Shown: positions 1 through 12,600 of the stretch, one piece after another
Position numbering within the stretch: position 1 is the stretch's first letter
Layout: every line of letters starts with the position of its first letter
Program-made: the position numbers and the translations under genes
Source of the DNA: Liolophura sinensis
Lineage: Eukaryota; Mollusca; Polyplacophora; Chitonida; Chitonidae
Direction: 5' to 3'
Assembly: GCF_032854445.1 (NCBI RefSeq)
Contig: NC_088302.1
Location: forward strand, 52,794,046 to 52,858,045
DNA: 64,000 nucleotides
Notes under the pieces: model-generated
The model's database searches: none
Seen by the model: only the letters and a program-made list of their open reading frames with translations
What the model was told of the DNA's origin: nothing

Positions 1-455
1 GGAAACTCCCAAGAGCATTAGTGTAGTCTTTATATATTGGTGTGTACAGGCTATATGGTATGGGTTATATTAATTATTTCAGATTACTTAGGGAAGTGGC
101 ATATAAAAAGCGGCTATGGGAAAATGGCCCATGTTGTGCTTTACGTGGAAATATGTTTTACTTTTATTTAATCAAAGGTTTTTTTCACCAGCATAACATT
201 TTCTTATTTAATATGAAAAGAATCAAAAATGCCTTGTAAAATAATAATATTAGTATTAATATTAGATATTCACTCCGGAAGTTTAACCAGATAATTATTA
301 AATGACAAATGATTATTATGTGCTTCATTACAGTAATCCATATTGATTATTACCAGTGGAAGACTCCCCAGCGCCCCCTATACTACCAGTAATATTTGAT
401 GTTTGAAATAAATGTGCAAAAAAACTAACGATGATTTCATTTTCTGTCCTTGCAG

Positions 456-619
456 ATTTTATTGGGACCTATTTATGCTGGTTTTGTTAATCGCCAACCT
501 CATTATCCTGCCAGTAGCCATTTCATTTTTCAACGATGATCTCAGCACTCACTGGATTGTTTTTAACTGTATATCTGACACGGTATTTTTTCTAGACATA
601 ATTATCAACTTTAGGACAG
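456..619 (+). CDS. HCN: HCN exon a: S1 to S2
   Basis: The acceptor is a pyrimidine tract ending TTGCAG at 455. The first base completes an Arg codon split with the missing upstream exon, so the join reads R-FYWDL, the conserved HCN start of S1. It then encodes S1, a short extracellular loop and S2 through NFRT. The donor is ACAG/GTAAGT at 620 and the exon ends after base 1 of a Gly codon. Confidence 0.94.
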
Positions 620-3600
620 GTAAGTGAATTTCTTGAATTTGTTGAACTGATTTAGCCTATGTTTAAACATAATGTCATAGGTTATGCTCCCTTTCTATTT
701 ATCCATATTGTGCTGTTCAGTCTTGTCCAGGAAGACAGCACCTATAATAGTGTCAGATCCCGGTTTGTTTTTATTTATCCGCTTTATTCGACCTCAGTGT
801 CCCCGCCTGTTAATTAGGTCAGTGGTTTAAGATGCCTGGATGATGTATCGGCATATCGATCGGCTACTGGATATAACTTAGATGTTATCAATTACATGTC
901 ATTAAGCTGGTGACGTGCATGTAAGGTCAACTTATTAACAAATAGAGAAAGTCTCTTAAATTAATGGTGATTAAAGTACTAGGCCACGACCAATGCTTTC
1001 ATGCACGTGATTTCTTCATTGACAGCTGAGTACAGTATATACAAGCTACATGATTTCAACTGAGACACTAAGCCCAGCATCGCGGTGGTATAGAACCGTT
1101 GTAGTTTGTCAGTCTAGGAAAACTTAAGCCTGTGTAGAAAAGATGCAGAGTCTCTAGAGAACTGTACGTTTATTAAGCCACATAGTTAATTTGTTTTGCT
1201 GATATTACTAGGAATGTGTAGAAGAAATGATCGATGTAAAATTTGTTATAGGCCTATTATGGAATGAGATATCAAGTTATTTTCAGTTTGGAGACGAGTA
1301 TGGAAGAATTTAAATGGTCAAATATATGTATCACAGATAAGAAAGTTTCAAATTCTAGATTAACAAGATTAAATTTTGAAGTTTATGATTGTAAATGCTT
1401 TCTCAGAACGGACTGTTATTTAAAATATTTATAACATCCCGGCACGCCATTGCTCATATATTAATTTCCGACCTCATGAGATGACTTTCACATGTTTAAA
1501 TTTAAGGAAAATTGCCATAATTAAGTTAGAATTTGTTTTGCATAATGATGTACCATTTTCTGTGCTGTGCCGCTTGGGTCCAGGCAGAAATGCTCCAGTT
1601 GGCCAAGAAAACGTCATTCATAAACCGTAATGAAGAACACAATTAGCAAGATCTATAAGTATTTTAAGTGGCAAAGCTTTCCCTTTCGAAAGGCGCCATT
1701 TCATTGTGAACACTAAGCTTTAAATAGCGTTGATACGAAATCCTGTTATAGGATTATCTTCTTGTTCTCTGTGTTTGGGGTTTTCCTGAAGGCCAATGAG
1801 ATATACGTGTATACACTAATTTCGTCCTCTTAATCTTTAGAACCTTAAAATTAGTGGCAGATATACATTGATGTTAAACGTGTTTTGCTATTCCCTAAGG
1901 ACTTTTCCATTTATCTGTTGCAGGCGTGATCACCAATGATTTTGCTGATGAAATTATCCTCGACCCGAAGCTTATAGCCAAACATTATATGAAAACCTGG
2001 TTTTTCTTAGACCTTGTCAGCTCAATTCCCGTGGACTATATTTTTCTAATGTGGGACGCCGAGGCCGACTTCAGTCAGTTGTTCCACGCAGGTACGAAAC
2101 CGCGAGTGGACGCTGCTCCATACTGGCAAGGTGATCATTCTCATCTTCACACATTAACTACTGTTATTATTTCAGTTTAACTATAAATCGTCATGTTTCT
2201 CTTCTTTTTGATCTCATGCCTTTATCTTATCTTTACTATTAACACTGTAGTTTGCGGTGTAGAAGTCAAAAGCAATGGTGTCTGTCTTAGAATAGCCCAA
2301 AGACACTGTATTGGTAAGATACTTTGTATATGATGACAAAGAGAAGAGAAACACCGAGACAGCTTTTGTTAACACTTATCTGTCTAGAACCCTATGTAAA
2401 CTGTCTTTTAGTTTTGCACTTAATTAGTATTGACTGACAATCTAGCACTGAAAATTACATGTTTGTGATCATAATTCTGTAATGGGCATCGCCTCCAAGT
2501 TATATGCGGGATATCCTTCAACGAGGCTATGTGTAGGGTAAAGAAAAGCTTAATGCAATATCCCGGGTAAAATATTAACAACGATTGGCCACGTTCGGTT
2601 TTGTTGAAACCAACATGGTCAAGCGACGCATGAACGTCATTTCGTACATGGAAAAATGGATAAATCGTCATGACAACGAAGAGCACTGTAGCAAAGCTTG
2701 GTCAGTGTTGTCCAGTTAGGTGTGTTTGTAATATAGCTAGTTTGTGACGTGATTGCCACTTGATTGTGTGGTATGTGTACGGCTATTGTGTATCTGTTCA
2801 CCGCTTAGTACTTGTACAGCCTTGTGGTAGCACCATTTCACACACGCACAAGCACGAGGAAAACATGAATGCAAAACCCCTTTTTACCCCAACTCCCAGA
2901 CTGACCCCATTTCTCTAAAGAGTCCTCTTTTCTTGCCTGTCTTGTTCTTTCGTTTTTACATGTCAAACATCTATGTGTTTGTGTTCCCCTCTCCTCCTGA
3001 CAGTCCCTTGATTCCATTAACTTGTTTTTTTTTCTGAAATCCATCATATTTTTTACAAGACGAAGAACGAGAATGATCGCCTTGCTGTTCGATGTATTTT
3101 CAATTGTTTACATGTTCATGGTATTGTGGAATAATTTTGACCTGACTAGTAAAAGCTGCGATCACAGCCGTTCACCTTGAGCAACCGCTGATCAGTACAA
3201 CTAGCAGCAGCACTGCATGTGATATCCACGTGATCGGCCATCCTTTCTCTGATTGGATACTGCCTTGTTTTACCCAACCAATCCCGCTTGAGAAGAGTCA
3301 TCTGTCGTCTGCTGCTTTCATTATTCCAAGGATGGAGTTACCCTAGCTTTGGTGGTGTACCCTGTTGTGCAAGCCAAGCCATGTATTTCATGTTTTATTG
3401 TGCGCTCAGTGCTCTACAAGCGGTTTATCTGTGAAAGGGCGACGATGCCTCAAGTCTGAGTTACGTTTCGATCAGGATGCGGAGGACGCCTGGAGTACAC
3501 ATAACCCCTTTCGATCTGTTGAAATAAAACTGTGCTGGCCCCGTAGCGCTTACAGAGATAGCTTCAATTTGCCGACTGCATCAATACTTTTCTGTGCGTG

Positions 3601-6600
3601 AGAGGTTTGTCACCTTCCTAATCTGTGATGGATCTAACCCACTTATCGCTCCGGCGAATCGGAGCGGATTCGGCTGGTTAGTCTGGCAGAGAAGACTCTG
3701 TTCTTGATGATCAGAGCTACCCGCAGATAGCTGTTACCACCGGTCTTCCTGGGAAGGCTTGACGCAGTAATGCGCCACGCTAGTATACAGATGGCTTTTC
3801 AATGGATTACGCGAAGCTCCCCAGATCAGGCGGTCTGAAACTATTTAGCACCAGATTATACGCCTTGTGATTTAACACACATAGCACACCTTCAAATGTG
3901 AAGTTAATCATGTGAATTAACGCTGTTATGATTTTCCTCTGCATGGTAACGGTGTTTAAATGTTCGTTTTCTATTTTTGTAGATCCTGTGCTGTTAACTT
4001 GTGTAACCAGATTTTATTGCAGCTTCAAACACAGAGCAGAATTGTTTGATGTATATTGGGGGGGGGGGGGAGGGGTTGGGTAGTGTGTAGAGAGGAGGAT
4101 CAAACTCTGGCTGCACTATAGTTGCTTGGCTGTAATAGATAGCGCTATCTCGTCACTGTTTCCCAGTTGCAAAAATTCCACACAATCCTGAAGGGACTAT
4201 ATCTATCGTGCCATGGTCACAGACGTTTTTGCTATGACAACTGTGCTTTGGGAATTCAGACGATTATATACTGAGTCAGTAAGACTTACCAGCTTAATTG
4301 AAATGGATAAAATGTCGAAGTTAATATCCAAGTTTACAAGCGAAAACGCAATTCATCAAATTGTCGGAGGTATCATCAGTTCATTCAGACATCCCATTGT
4401 TCGATATTACATTGCACAGCCGCAATTGTCTGTTAAAGTACATTGTTGATGCTATGTATTCATGGGGAATTTAACAGTAGGAAGAGTCTGTGATACGCAA
4501 CAAGCTGTGGAATTGTCGAATCTTACATGGTGCAAATAATGTTTTTAGCTGCAGCAAAATAAGAGTACTTAGTCTACATGAGCATAGGAGTTCTTGCACG
4601 GTGGTGGTGTCGTAAATGTTCGGATACATAAGGTTGCACCAATTTTCTATTACATAAACGTATTTCCACAATGTACTGTCACGTAATAGTCTTGACACAA
4701 TGTTAAAATATTGCTTTAGCACTAGTAGTTGTATGGCACCTCCTTAGTGTTCAGTTTGGCACCACGACACTGTCTTAATTTCCACTAGCGTAAATCGTAT
4801 TCAATCACGTGACTTGAACCACGCGATTAATGGCAGAAACATGGACGCCCTGCTCAGTTCATTTTGTCAGCGGATGTATAGCAAGAAATGACAATGTACA
4901 CTTGTTAACTGTTCGAGTGCCGCTTATATATGAGTCAGTACCAGTTTACAGTTTGTATATTTACATGTGTCCACTGACTGTCCGTAGGTCCACTGTTCCA
5001 ACTTATCACCGAATCGCTCCAAATGTTGGAAATGATTTAGCACATTTGTATAATGTCTTGTTTCTCTCGATATTTTGAGCAGCAATACTACAGAGCGCTG
5101 GAAAGCAATACCACAAAGCGCTCGTAAGCAATGTTTCAAAACAACAATGCCACACAATAGGTGACAACGAGAAAACACTGAGCAACAATGCCACTAATCA
5201 GACACAATCATGAAGTATAGTGCTACATAACAGATAACAGCCGGAAAGCAACAGAAAAATAACAACCAGAAAGTATTGAGCCACGATACTACAAGTCAGG
5301 TAACAATCAGACAGCCCATGATAAACATACCACTAAACGAACAAACAACGTCAGAAAAATCTGAAACAATGAGCAACAAATACCACACAACAGGTAAAAG
5401 TCAGAAAGCAATGGGCAACATTATCACAAAACATTTAACAGTCTGAAACAATGAGTAACAAATACCACAGAACCAGTAACAGTCAGAAAACAATGAGCAA
5501 CATTACCACAGAACAGGTAACAGTCAGAAACAATAAGCAACAAATACCACAAATACCACTCCTAGCAGACAACAGGAAAACAAAATGAAGAAAAACCACC
5601 AACCATTATATAAATCAAAAAGCAACTGAACAAACAGAAGTCAAAAAACGCTGGGAAGCTTTCCAAGAAAACAGTTGACCGGCAAAAAATATTTGGAAAC
5701 AATACCACCAGTCGCCCATCCTGTGTACTGCAGACGTGCATTAAATACAAAATGATCTGTGGTTTACATTCGGCATTACATTCGGTATCTGTCTTGAATA
5801 TAGGGTGAGCTATTTGTTACTTCAGTGCACACCTATTTGAAAGTAGTTCCTGCAAACTTTTAGTGTAAACTTCCGTACAACTCATCACACTGCATCAAGT
5901 CTATGAACTGGATAACATTCAAGCCCTATTTATATTTTACTTGGCGCTTTCAACAATCAGAGGTTGATCGATACCTGTAGCATACAAATCTCGCGTGATA
6001 ATCTTCATTTCGGAACAACGCAGGCTATTTCAAGGCAGCCTGCACCTTTGCCCAGTAAATGCGTCACACAAGATAACATTGAAAAGATGTAGGTCACTTC
6101 CAGTTTATTGTCTCTGTCGCGCACCATCCCTGAAACATATCGTCTAAGATAAAGATGTGAATCACATTAGATTTCTCAGTAGTGTATCTCGTTGTGCAAA
6201 GCTTTGCTACCATTCATTTCGTGTTACATTGTTATTCCTCAGCTATATCTCTTAACGTGATATTGTCAAACAATACTAAATTAGGCATTCGCTCTATGGC
6301 ATATAATCACCTAGAAATTTCCCAAGGCTCTTTTCTATTATACAATGTTAAGCAGCTGGATATGATTGCATGAACTGAAAAAGTTATTGAGTGTAGACGA
6401 ACTATTGGAGAAAATTGAGGAGCGTTTGGGAACTTGTGAAGATCCGAAAAGAAATGTCATTTGTGCGTCTGGAAGGCAGGTGATCGGTAAATTCATTTCA
6501 ATAAAGGCCGCCTAAAATTTTTTACAAGTCACGGTACAATCGGGCTGTATACGTGTAAAATATAATGGATGGCAAATATTTAAACAAGGAGCAACAACAA

Positions 6601-9600
6601 CTATACGGAAAAGACAACTCCACAAACCAAGTAGCAGTGGAAACACCGAGAAACAAGACCATAAAGCAAATATCACGAAACACAGCACTGGGTCGCAGTA
6701 CTACAAACCACGCAGAACTGGGTACCAGTGCCTCAAACCATGGCAGCACTCATAAACACTGACACACAATACAGCAAACCAAATAGCAACTAACAAAACA
6801 CTTTGCAAAAATATCACAAAACGTTATAGTTAAATTTGAGGAGCAATACCACAAGCTACACATAATCAAAAATAACCCTGGGAACAGTGCCATAAAAGGG
6901 TAATAGACAAGCAACACCGACAGCATGTCATACAGCACTGTACAACACTACCACAGTGCAGGTAACAAGCATACAGCACTACCACAGCACTACCACAGTG
7001 CAGGTAACAAGCATACAGCACTGTACAGCACTACCACAGCACAGGTAACAAACATAAAGTACTCGTCGACACTACCACAATGCAGGTAACAAGCATACAG
7101 CACTGGTCGATACTACTACAGTGCAGGTAAAAAGCATACAACACTGGTCGATACTACTACAGTGCAGGTAACAAGCATACAGCACTGTACACTACCACAA
7201 TACAGGTAACAAGCATGCATCACTGGTTGATACTACTATAGTGCAGGTAACAGCCATACAACACTGAACAACACTACCACAGTGCAGGTAATAGGCATAC
7301 AACACTGAAAATCATTACCACAGTGCAGGTAACAGGCATACAACACTGAACAACATTACCATAGTGCAGGTAACAGGCATACAACGCTGGACAACGTTAC
7401 CACAGTGCAGGTAACAGGCATACAACAATGGACAACATTACCACAGCGCAGGTAAAAGTCATACAACACTGGACAACACTACCACAGTGCAGGTAACGGC
7501 CATACGACAATGAACAACGTTGCCACAGTGCAGGTAACATGTATGCAGCACTGTGCGACACTACCACAGTGCAGGTAGCTGCCATATGACACTACCACTC
7601 TGAAGGTAACAGCCATACGACAATGTACAACACTTTCACACTGTCGGTAGCAGGAATACCTCACTGGGTTGCGTTACCACAGTACAGGTAACAGCCATGC
7701 AACATTGCACAACCGCGCCACAGTGTAGGTAACGGGCTTACAACACTACCACAGTGCAGATAACAGCCATAGAAGAATTCACTACACCACTAGAAACAGC
7801 CACACACCTTTGGATAACACTCTCACAATGTAGGTAACGGCTATACAACACTGGGCAGCACTACCACAGTGTAGGTAACAGGCATACAACAATGGACAAC
7901 ATTAACACAGTGCAGGTAACAGGCATACAACACTAAACAACACTACCACAGTACAGGTAATAGGCATACAACACTGAACATCATTACCACAGTGCAGGTA
8001 ACAGGCATACAACACTGGACAACATTACCATAGTGCAGGTAACAGGCATACAACACTGAACAACATTACCACAGTGCAGGTAACTGCAATAGAAGAAATC
8101 ACTAGACTACTAGAAACAGCCACACAGCTTTGGATAACACTCTCACAATGTAGGTAACGGCTATACAACACTGAGCAGCACTACCACAGTGTAGGTAACA
8201 GGCATACAACAATGGACAACATTAACACAGTGCAGGTAACAGGCATACAACACTGAACAACACTACCACAATGCAGGTTATAGACATACAACACTGAACA
8301 TCATTACCACAGTGCAGGTAACAGGCATACCACACTGGACAACATTACCATAGTGCAGGTAACAGGCATACAACATTACCACATTGCAGATAACAGGAAT
8401 ACAACACTGAACAACATTACCACAGTGCAGGTAACAGCGATAGAAGAAATCACTAGTTAATCACTAGTAACAGCCACACAGCACTGGACAACACTGTCAC
8501 AATGTAGGTAACGGCTATACAACACTAGGCAGCACTACCACAGTGCAGGTAACAGGCATACATCACTGGACAACATTACCACAGTGCAGGTAACAGGCAT
8601 ACAACACTGGACAACATTACCACAGTGCAGGTAACAGGCATACAACACTGAACAACACTACCACAGTACAGGTAACAGGCATACAACACTGGACAACATT
8701 ACCACAGTGCAGGTAACAGGCATAGAACACTGAACAACACTACCACAGTACAGGTAACAGGCATACAACACTGAACAACATTACCACAGTGCAGGTAACA
8801 GCAATAGAAGAAATCACTAGACTACTAGTAACAGCCACACAGCACTGGACAACACTGTCACAATGTAGGTAACGGCGATACAACACTAGGCAGCACTACG
8901 ACAGTGCAGGTAACAGGCATATGGCACTGGAAAACACTACCACAGTGCAGGTAACAAGCATGCAACACTGGATAACATTACCACAGTGCAGGTAACGGCA
9001 ATGAAACACAAAAATAACGCTAAAGCCTAGTGTCTTGCTGTCAGGTATTGCGGAGTCGGTCTTTTCTACAGTAGCAATGCGTCCCCTTTTAACGTTCCAG
9101 GAATTTTCAGTGATGTCAGAAAGACATACATCTTGCTAAAACTTGACGAAAACAGGTGTAGTGGGAGATACATAGCACTAACACGAGGCCTGAGAAACTG
9201 TCACCTAATATTGTGTTAGCATGGAAACAACAAGGAGTGTGATGCTCTCTACTGTCATTAAGGCCTTGTTAATGCCTAATTGCCGCGATGGAACACACAT
9301 AGGCTTGGTATTTCAGTACGTAACCAGCAATTTAGACAGGTCGACTGTTTACCAAGACCCATTGTTGAGTTTCTTCCCCAGACGTGTAAATTCCTATATA
9401 TATTAGATCTCAGAAACAAACCAAACCTTGTGAGCTGTGCTTTATAGGTACTCACTATGAAGTGTGTTGGTACGCGTCAGGGACATACCAGACAGTGCTT
9501 GATACGCGGTATAGACACATACCAGGCAAAGTGTTGGTACGCGTCAGAGACATACCATACAGCGTGTGGTATGCGGTATAGACACACTCGAGGAAGTGTA

Positions 9601-12600
9601 TTAGTGCGCGTTAGAGACATACCAGGCAGTGTGTGGTACGCGGTATAAACACATATCAGACAGTATGTGGTACGCGGTATAGACATATACCAGGCAGTGT
9701 GTGTGGTACGCGTTATAGACATATACCAGAAAATGTGTGGTACGCGATATAGACATATACCAGGCAGAGTGTGGTACGTGTGATACACACGTATCGGACA
9801 GTGTGTGGTACGCGGTATAGAGCCATAACCAGACAGTGGCTTGGTGTGCGCTGTAACAAGGTGGTATGGTTTCAAACGTATTCCAGAGAGTTTTGACAGT
9901 TATGTGGTACATGTTTTAACCATTTACTGGACATTTGTTTGATACACATTACAAGTGGGATTAATTCGATTAGTCATATCTAATAATTAAAAGGGCTTCA
10001 ACACACACGTGCTATTGGATTAAACTTTGGTGGGCCTTATTCTTTTATGTTTTCAGCAGATAGAAAATGCTTCCTGTGACTTAATACCAGAAAGATGGGC
10101 CTCGTTTTGTTAAAGCATCTTTCGTCCGCTAGAATAGCATCTGCTGCTAAGAATAAAAAATCCAAAACATGTTTGATGTGGTAAGACTACCAGCTGGTAC
10201 ACCCTATGCTTAAAGCACGAGAGACATGAACGCGGCCTGGCAGGTGCGCGATGATAAGGAAACGCCTTAGATGACCATTCATACAGACGATAGTATAAGT
10301 CTTACGCAACCATACTTACAGACATGAGGAAACGCAAATACAGAAAACAATCCATGAAACGTTAAAAGAAGGGCCCAGCATACGTTTTTCATCCCCACAG
10401 GTAGCTGACATTCCTCTTTTAAGGCATTGCATTGTTTAAGACATATGTTTTTTTGTACGACAATGAACAGACTTTACCTCCTAGTATTATATAGCAATTT
10501 AGGCGGGCTTTATCAAGTGTCCGTGTTTATATCTGTATGCGGCTAAAGCTTAACCATATAATGAAATAAACTTCTGTTGATGGAAAATGAAGTGCAGATA
10601 GACTACTAGAGTGTACCGCACTGCGCTGTCCAATTGACATAGACAGATACACTACTAGAGTGTACCATACTGCACTGTTTAATTGACATGGACAGATACA
10701 CTACTATAGGGTACCGTACTGCGCTCTCCAATTTACACAGACGCAGGTAGCCCACAATATAGGTGTCCCCTTGTGACAGAATAAGAAATGAAGACAGAAT
10801 AGGTGCCCCCTTTTGACAGAATAGCTGTCACCTTGTGACAGGTGGAACAAGGTTGACATTGTAATGGTATGGCATTGTAAAATGTGTTATCTTTTATACA
10901 CCGCTGTTTTATTTCGGAGGAGGTAAATGACTATATTTAACATAAATATAAATGAACAAAATATTCCCAAAGGGAAATATTCAACAAGTTGCGCAATATT
11001 ACAGTATACATGCACATCAGAAGCATTTGCACTTCATCTTTAAACCGTACGTTGACAAATCTTATGATATATTCATACATACGATAAGTATGAACTCGTC
11101 TTATTTTCGTAAGGTGAGGTTAATTGTTGTCTCATGTAAATGTTGCAAAACAGGATGAACCATGAAAACGGGAAATTGTCAGACATTTTTCGGCTGTTTG
11201 TAATCAGTGGATAACATTCTGTCCCACTAACACCACTATCCAATGGCTGGATGCACAAGTTGCTAACAAATAAATCTACAGCATTGGCTACAGTGTGTGG
11301 GTTAAACAGTGTGTATGATATGTCCAATGGAGAAGTTTTTCGCTTCTCCACGTTTTTATAGACGGGTGTCTGTTTTTGATTGATTGTAACTAAGGTTTAA
11401 AGACTTGCTATGATTTTATTGAAAGCAATCAATATGCGGATGCGCTTGAAAACCAACACATGCTTGAAAAGCTGTAAATTTGCATGCATACAACATTTTT
11501 ATTTGTACTGTAAGACGTGTAGTGAATGGTGAATGATGCTTGAACTGTTGCCTGGAATTAATGTTTATTTTCCAGCCTTTAAAACATGTGTTTTACATTT
11601 GACTTTCTTTGAAATTCATAGACTAAATATGTTATTATTACTGTTATATAATTTTGCGAGTGTTACGTTTTATTGATACAGCCATTGAAATGGCTGTGTA
11701 TCAATCCAATCTGTTAAACTGTATAAATCGCTGTGATGTCAGGCGATTGGTGGAGCAAGTGGTGAAGTATTCCATGAAGAGCTGGTGCGTTGAGTGTGTG
11801 TATATAATTTGTGTATTCTATATTCAGGTAGAGCCCTCCGCATGCTTCGCTTGGCCAAGCTCTTGAGTTTGTTAAGACTCCTGCGACTCTCCAGACTTGT
11901 GCGATACGTCCAACAATGGGAGGAGGTGGGTGCTTATGTCTCAGCTTCATCTTTTATTCGTTTCTTTTCTTCCCAATGATATTCGATACCATACTCTGTA
12001 TGCTGTCGTTAAGCCTCTGTTCTCATCGAAAAGACACGGGGCTTTGTTATTATTCGCTATCGATGGACTTCCGGCCGAAAGGTGAGTCCAGCTCTAGGAC
12101 AACAACCACACCAACCCCTGTCAGCGAAACGCTTTCGATGTCACCAGTTTAGTTTGTCCTTTGTAAGATCTATGTGGAACTAAAATTAGACGCTTGGGTG
12201 GATGGTCAACAGAATAATCCCACAATGCTTCAGCCAACCTAGCCAGAGTTAATAGGGCTGTGTTCTCGTAAATCAGTACATTTTTCGACATGTATGAAAT
12301 TAAATGATTTTTGGGTAAATTAAAAACAAATCTGTTTATACGCTTAAATATTAAGTTTGACTCTGATACGATGATTACAGAAATAATTATTTTGGAAATA
12401 GAAAAAGCAACAGAATAAGTTAAATTCACGTATATGTATATCAGTTCAAGATCACTTAAGAAGTATACACGGCACATTATGTCTTGTACATTGCACATGA
12501 CACTGACACCCAGATTAGATATGCCACGTGACGCACTGTTCAGCGGGCTGTGAATGTGTGTCGCTTGAAACACAGTACCTGAGTGTCAGAATTACATTTC

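Larger units (their letters stand above)
2092..11827 (+). other. HCN intron, 9.7 kb, minisatellite-rich
   Basis: The largest intron of the visible gene, separating the S3 and S4 exons. It holds a G-run at 4058, the old and young parts of a 41-bp repeat family (5080-9010), a 34-bp array (9460-9865), a 49-bp array (10594-10740) and a small hairpin at 11673. The rest (2092-4050, 4080-5080, 5575-6560, 9010-9455, 10860-11670) shows no recognisable feature. Confidence 0.85.

Noticed and set aside
3180-3420. Possible alternative promoter in HCN intron 2 (CCAAT-like motifs on both strands)
   Set aside because: Motifs are short and common; no initiator or in-phase first exon was found.
9477-9912. Long antisense open frames rich in Tyr, His and Thr
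   Set aside because: They are translations of the 34-bp array; the period is not a multiple of three and several frames stay open only because of unit composition.
11926-11979. Read-through extension of the S4 exon (VGAYVS...SSQ)
   Set aside because: It has no HCN similarity and ends at a stop; the GTGGGT donor at 11926 gives the correct phase and homology.
12121-12573. 150-codon antisense open frame inside HCN intron 3
   Set aside because: No recognisable domain, no clear splice context and AT-rich biased composition; probably chance in AT-rich DNA.
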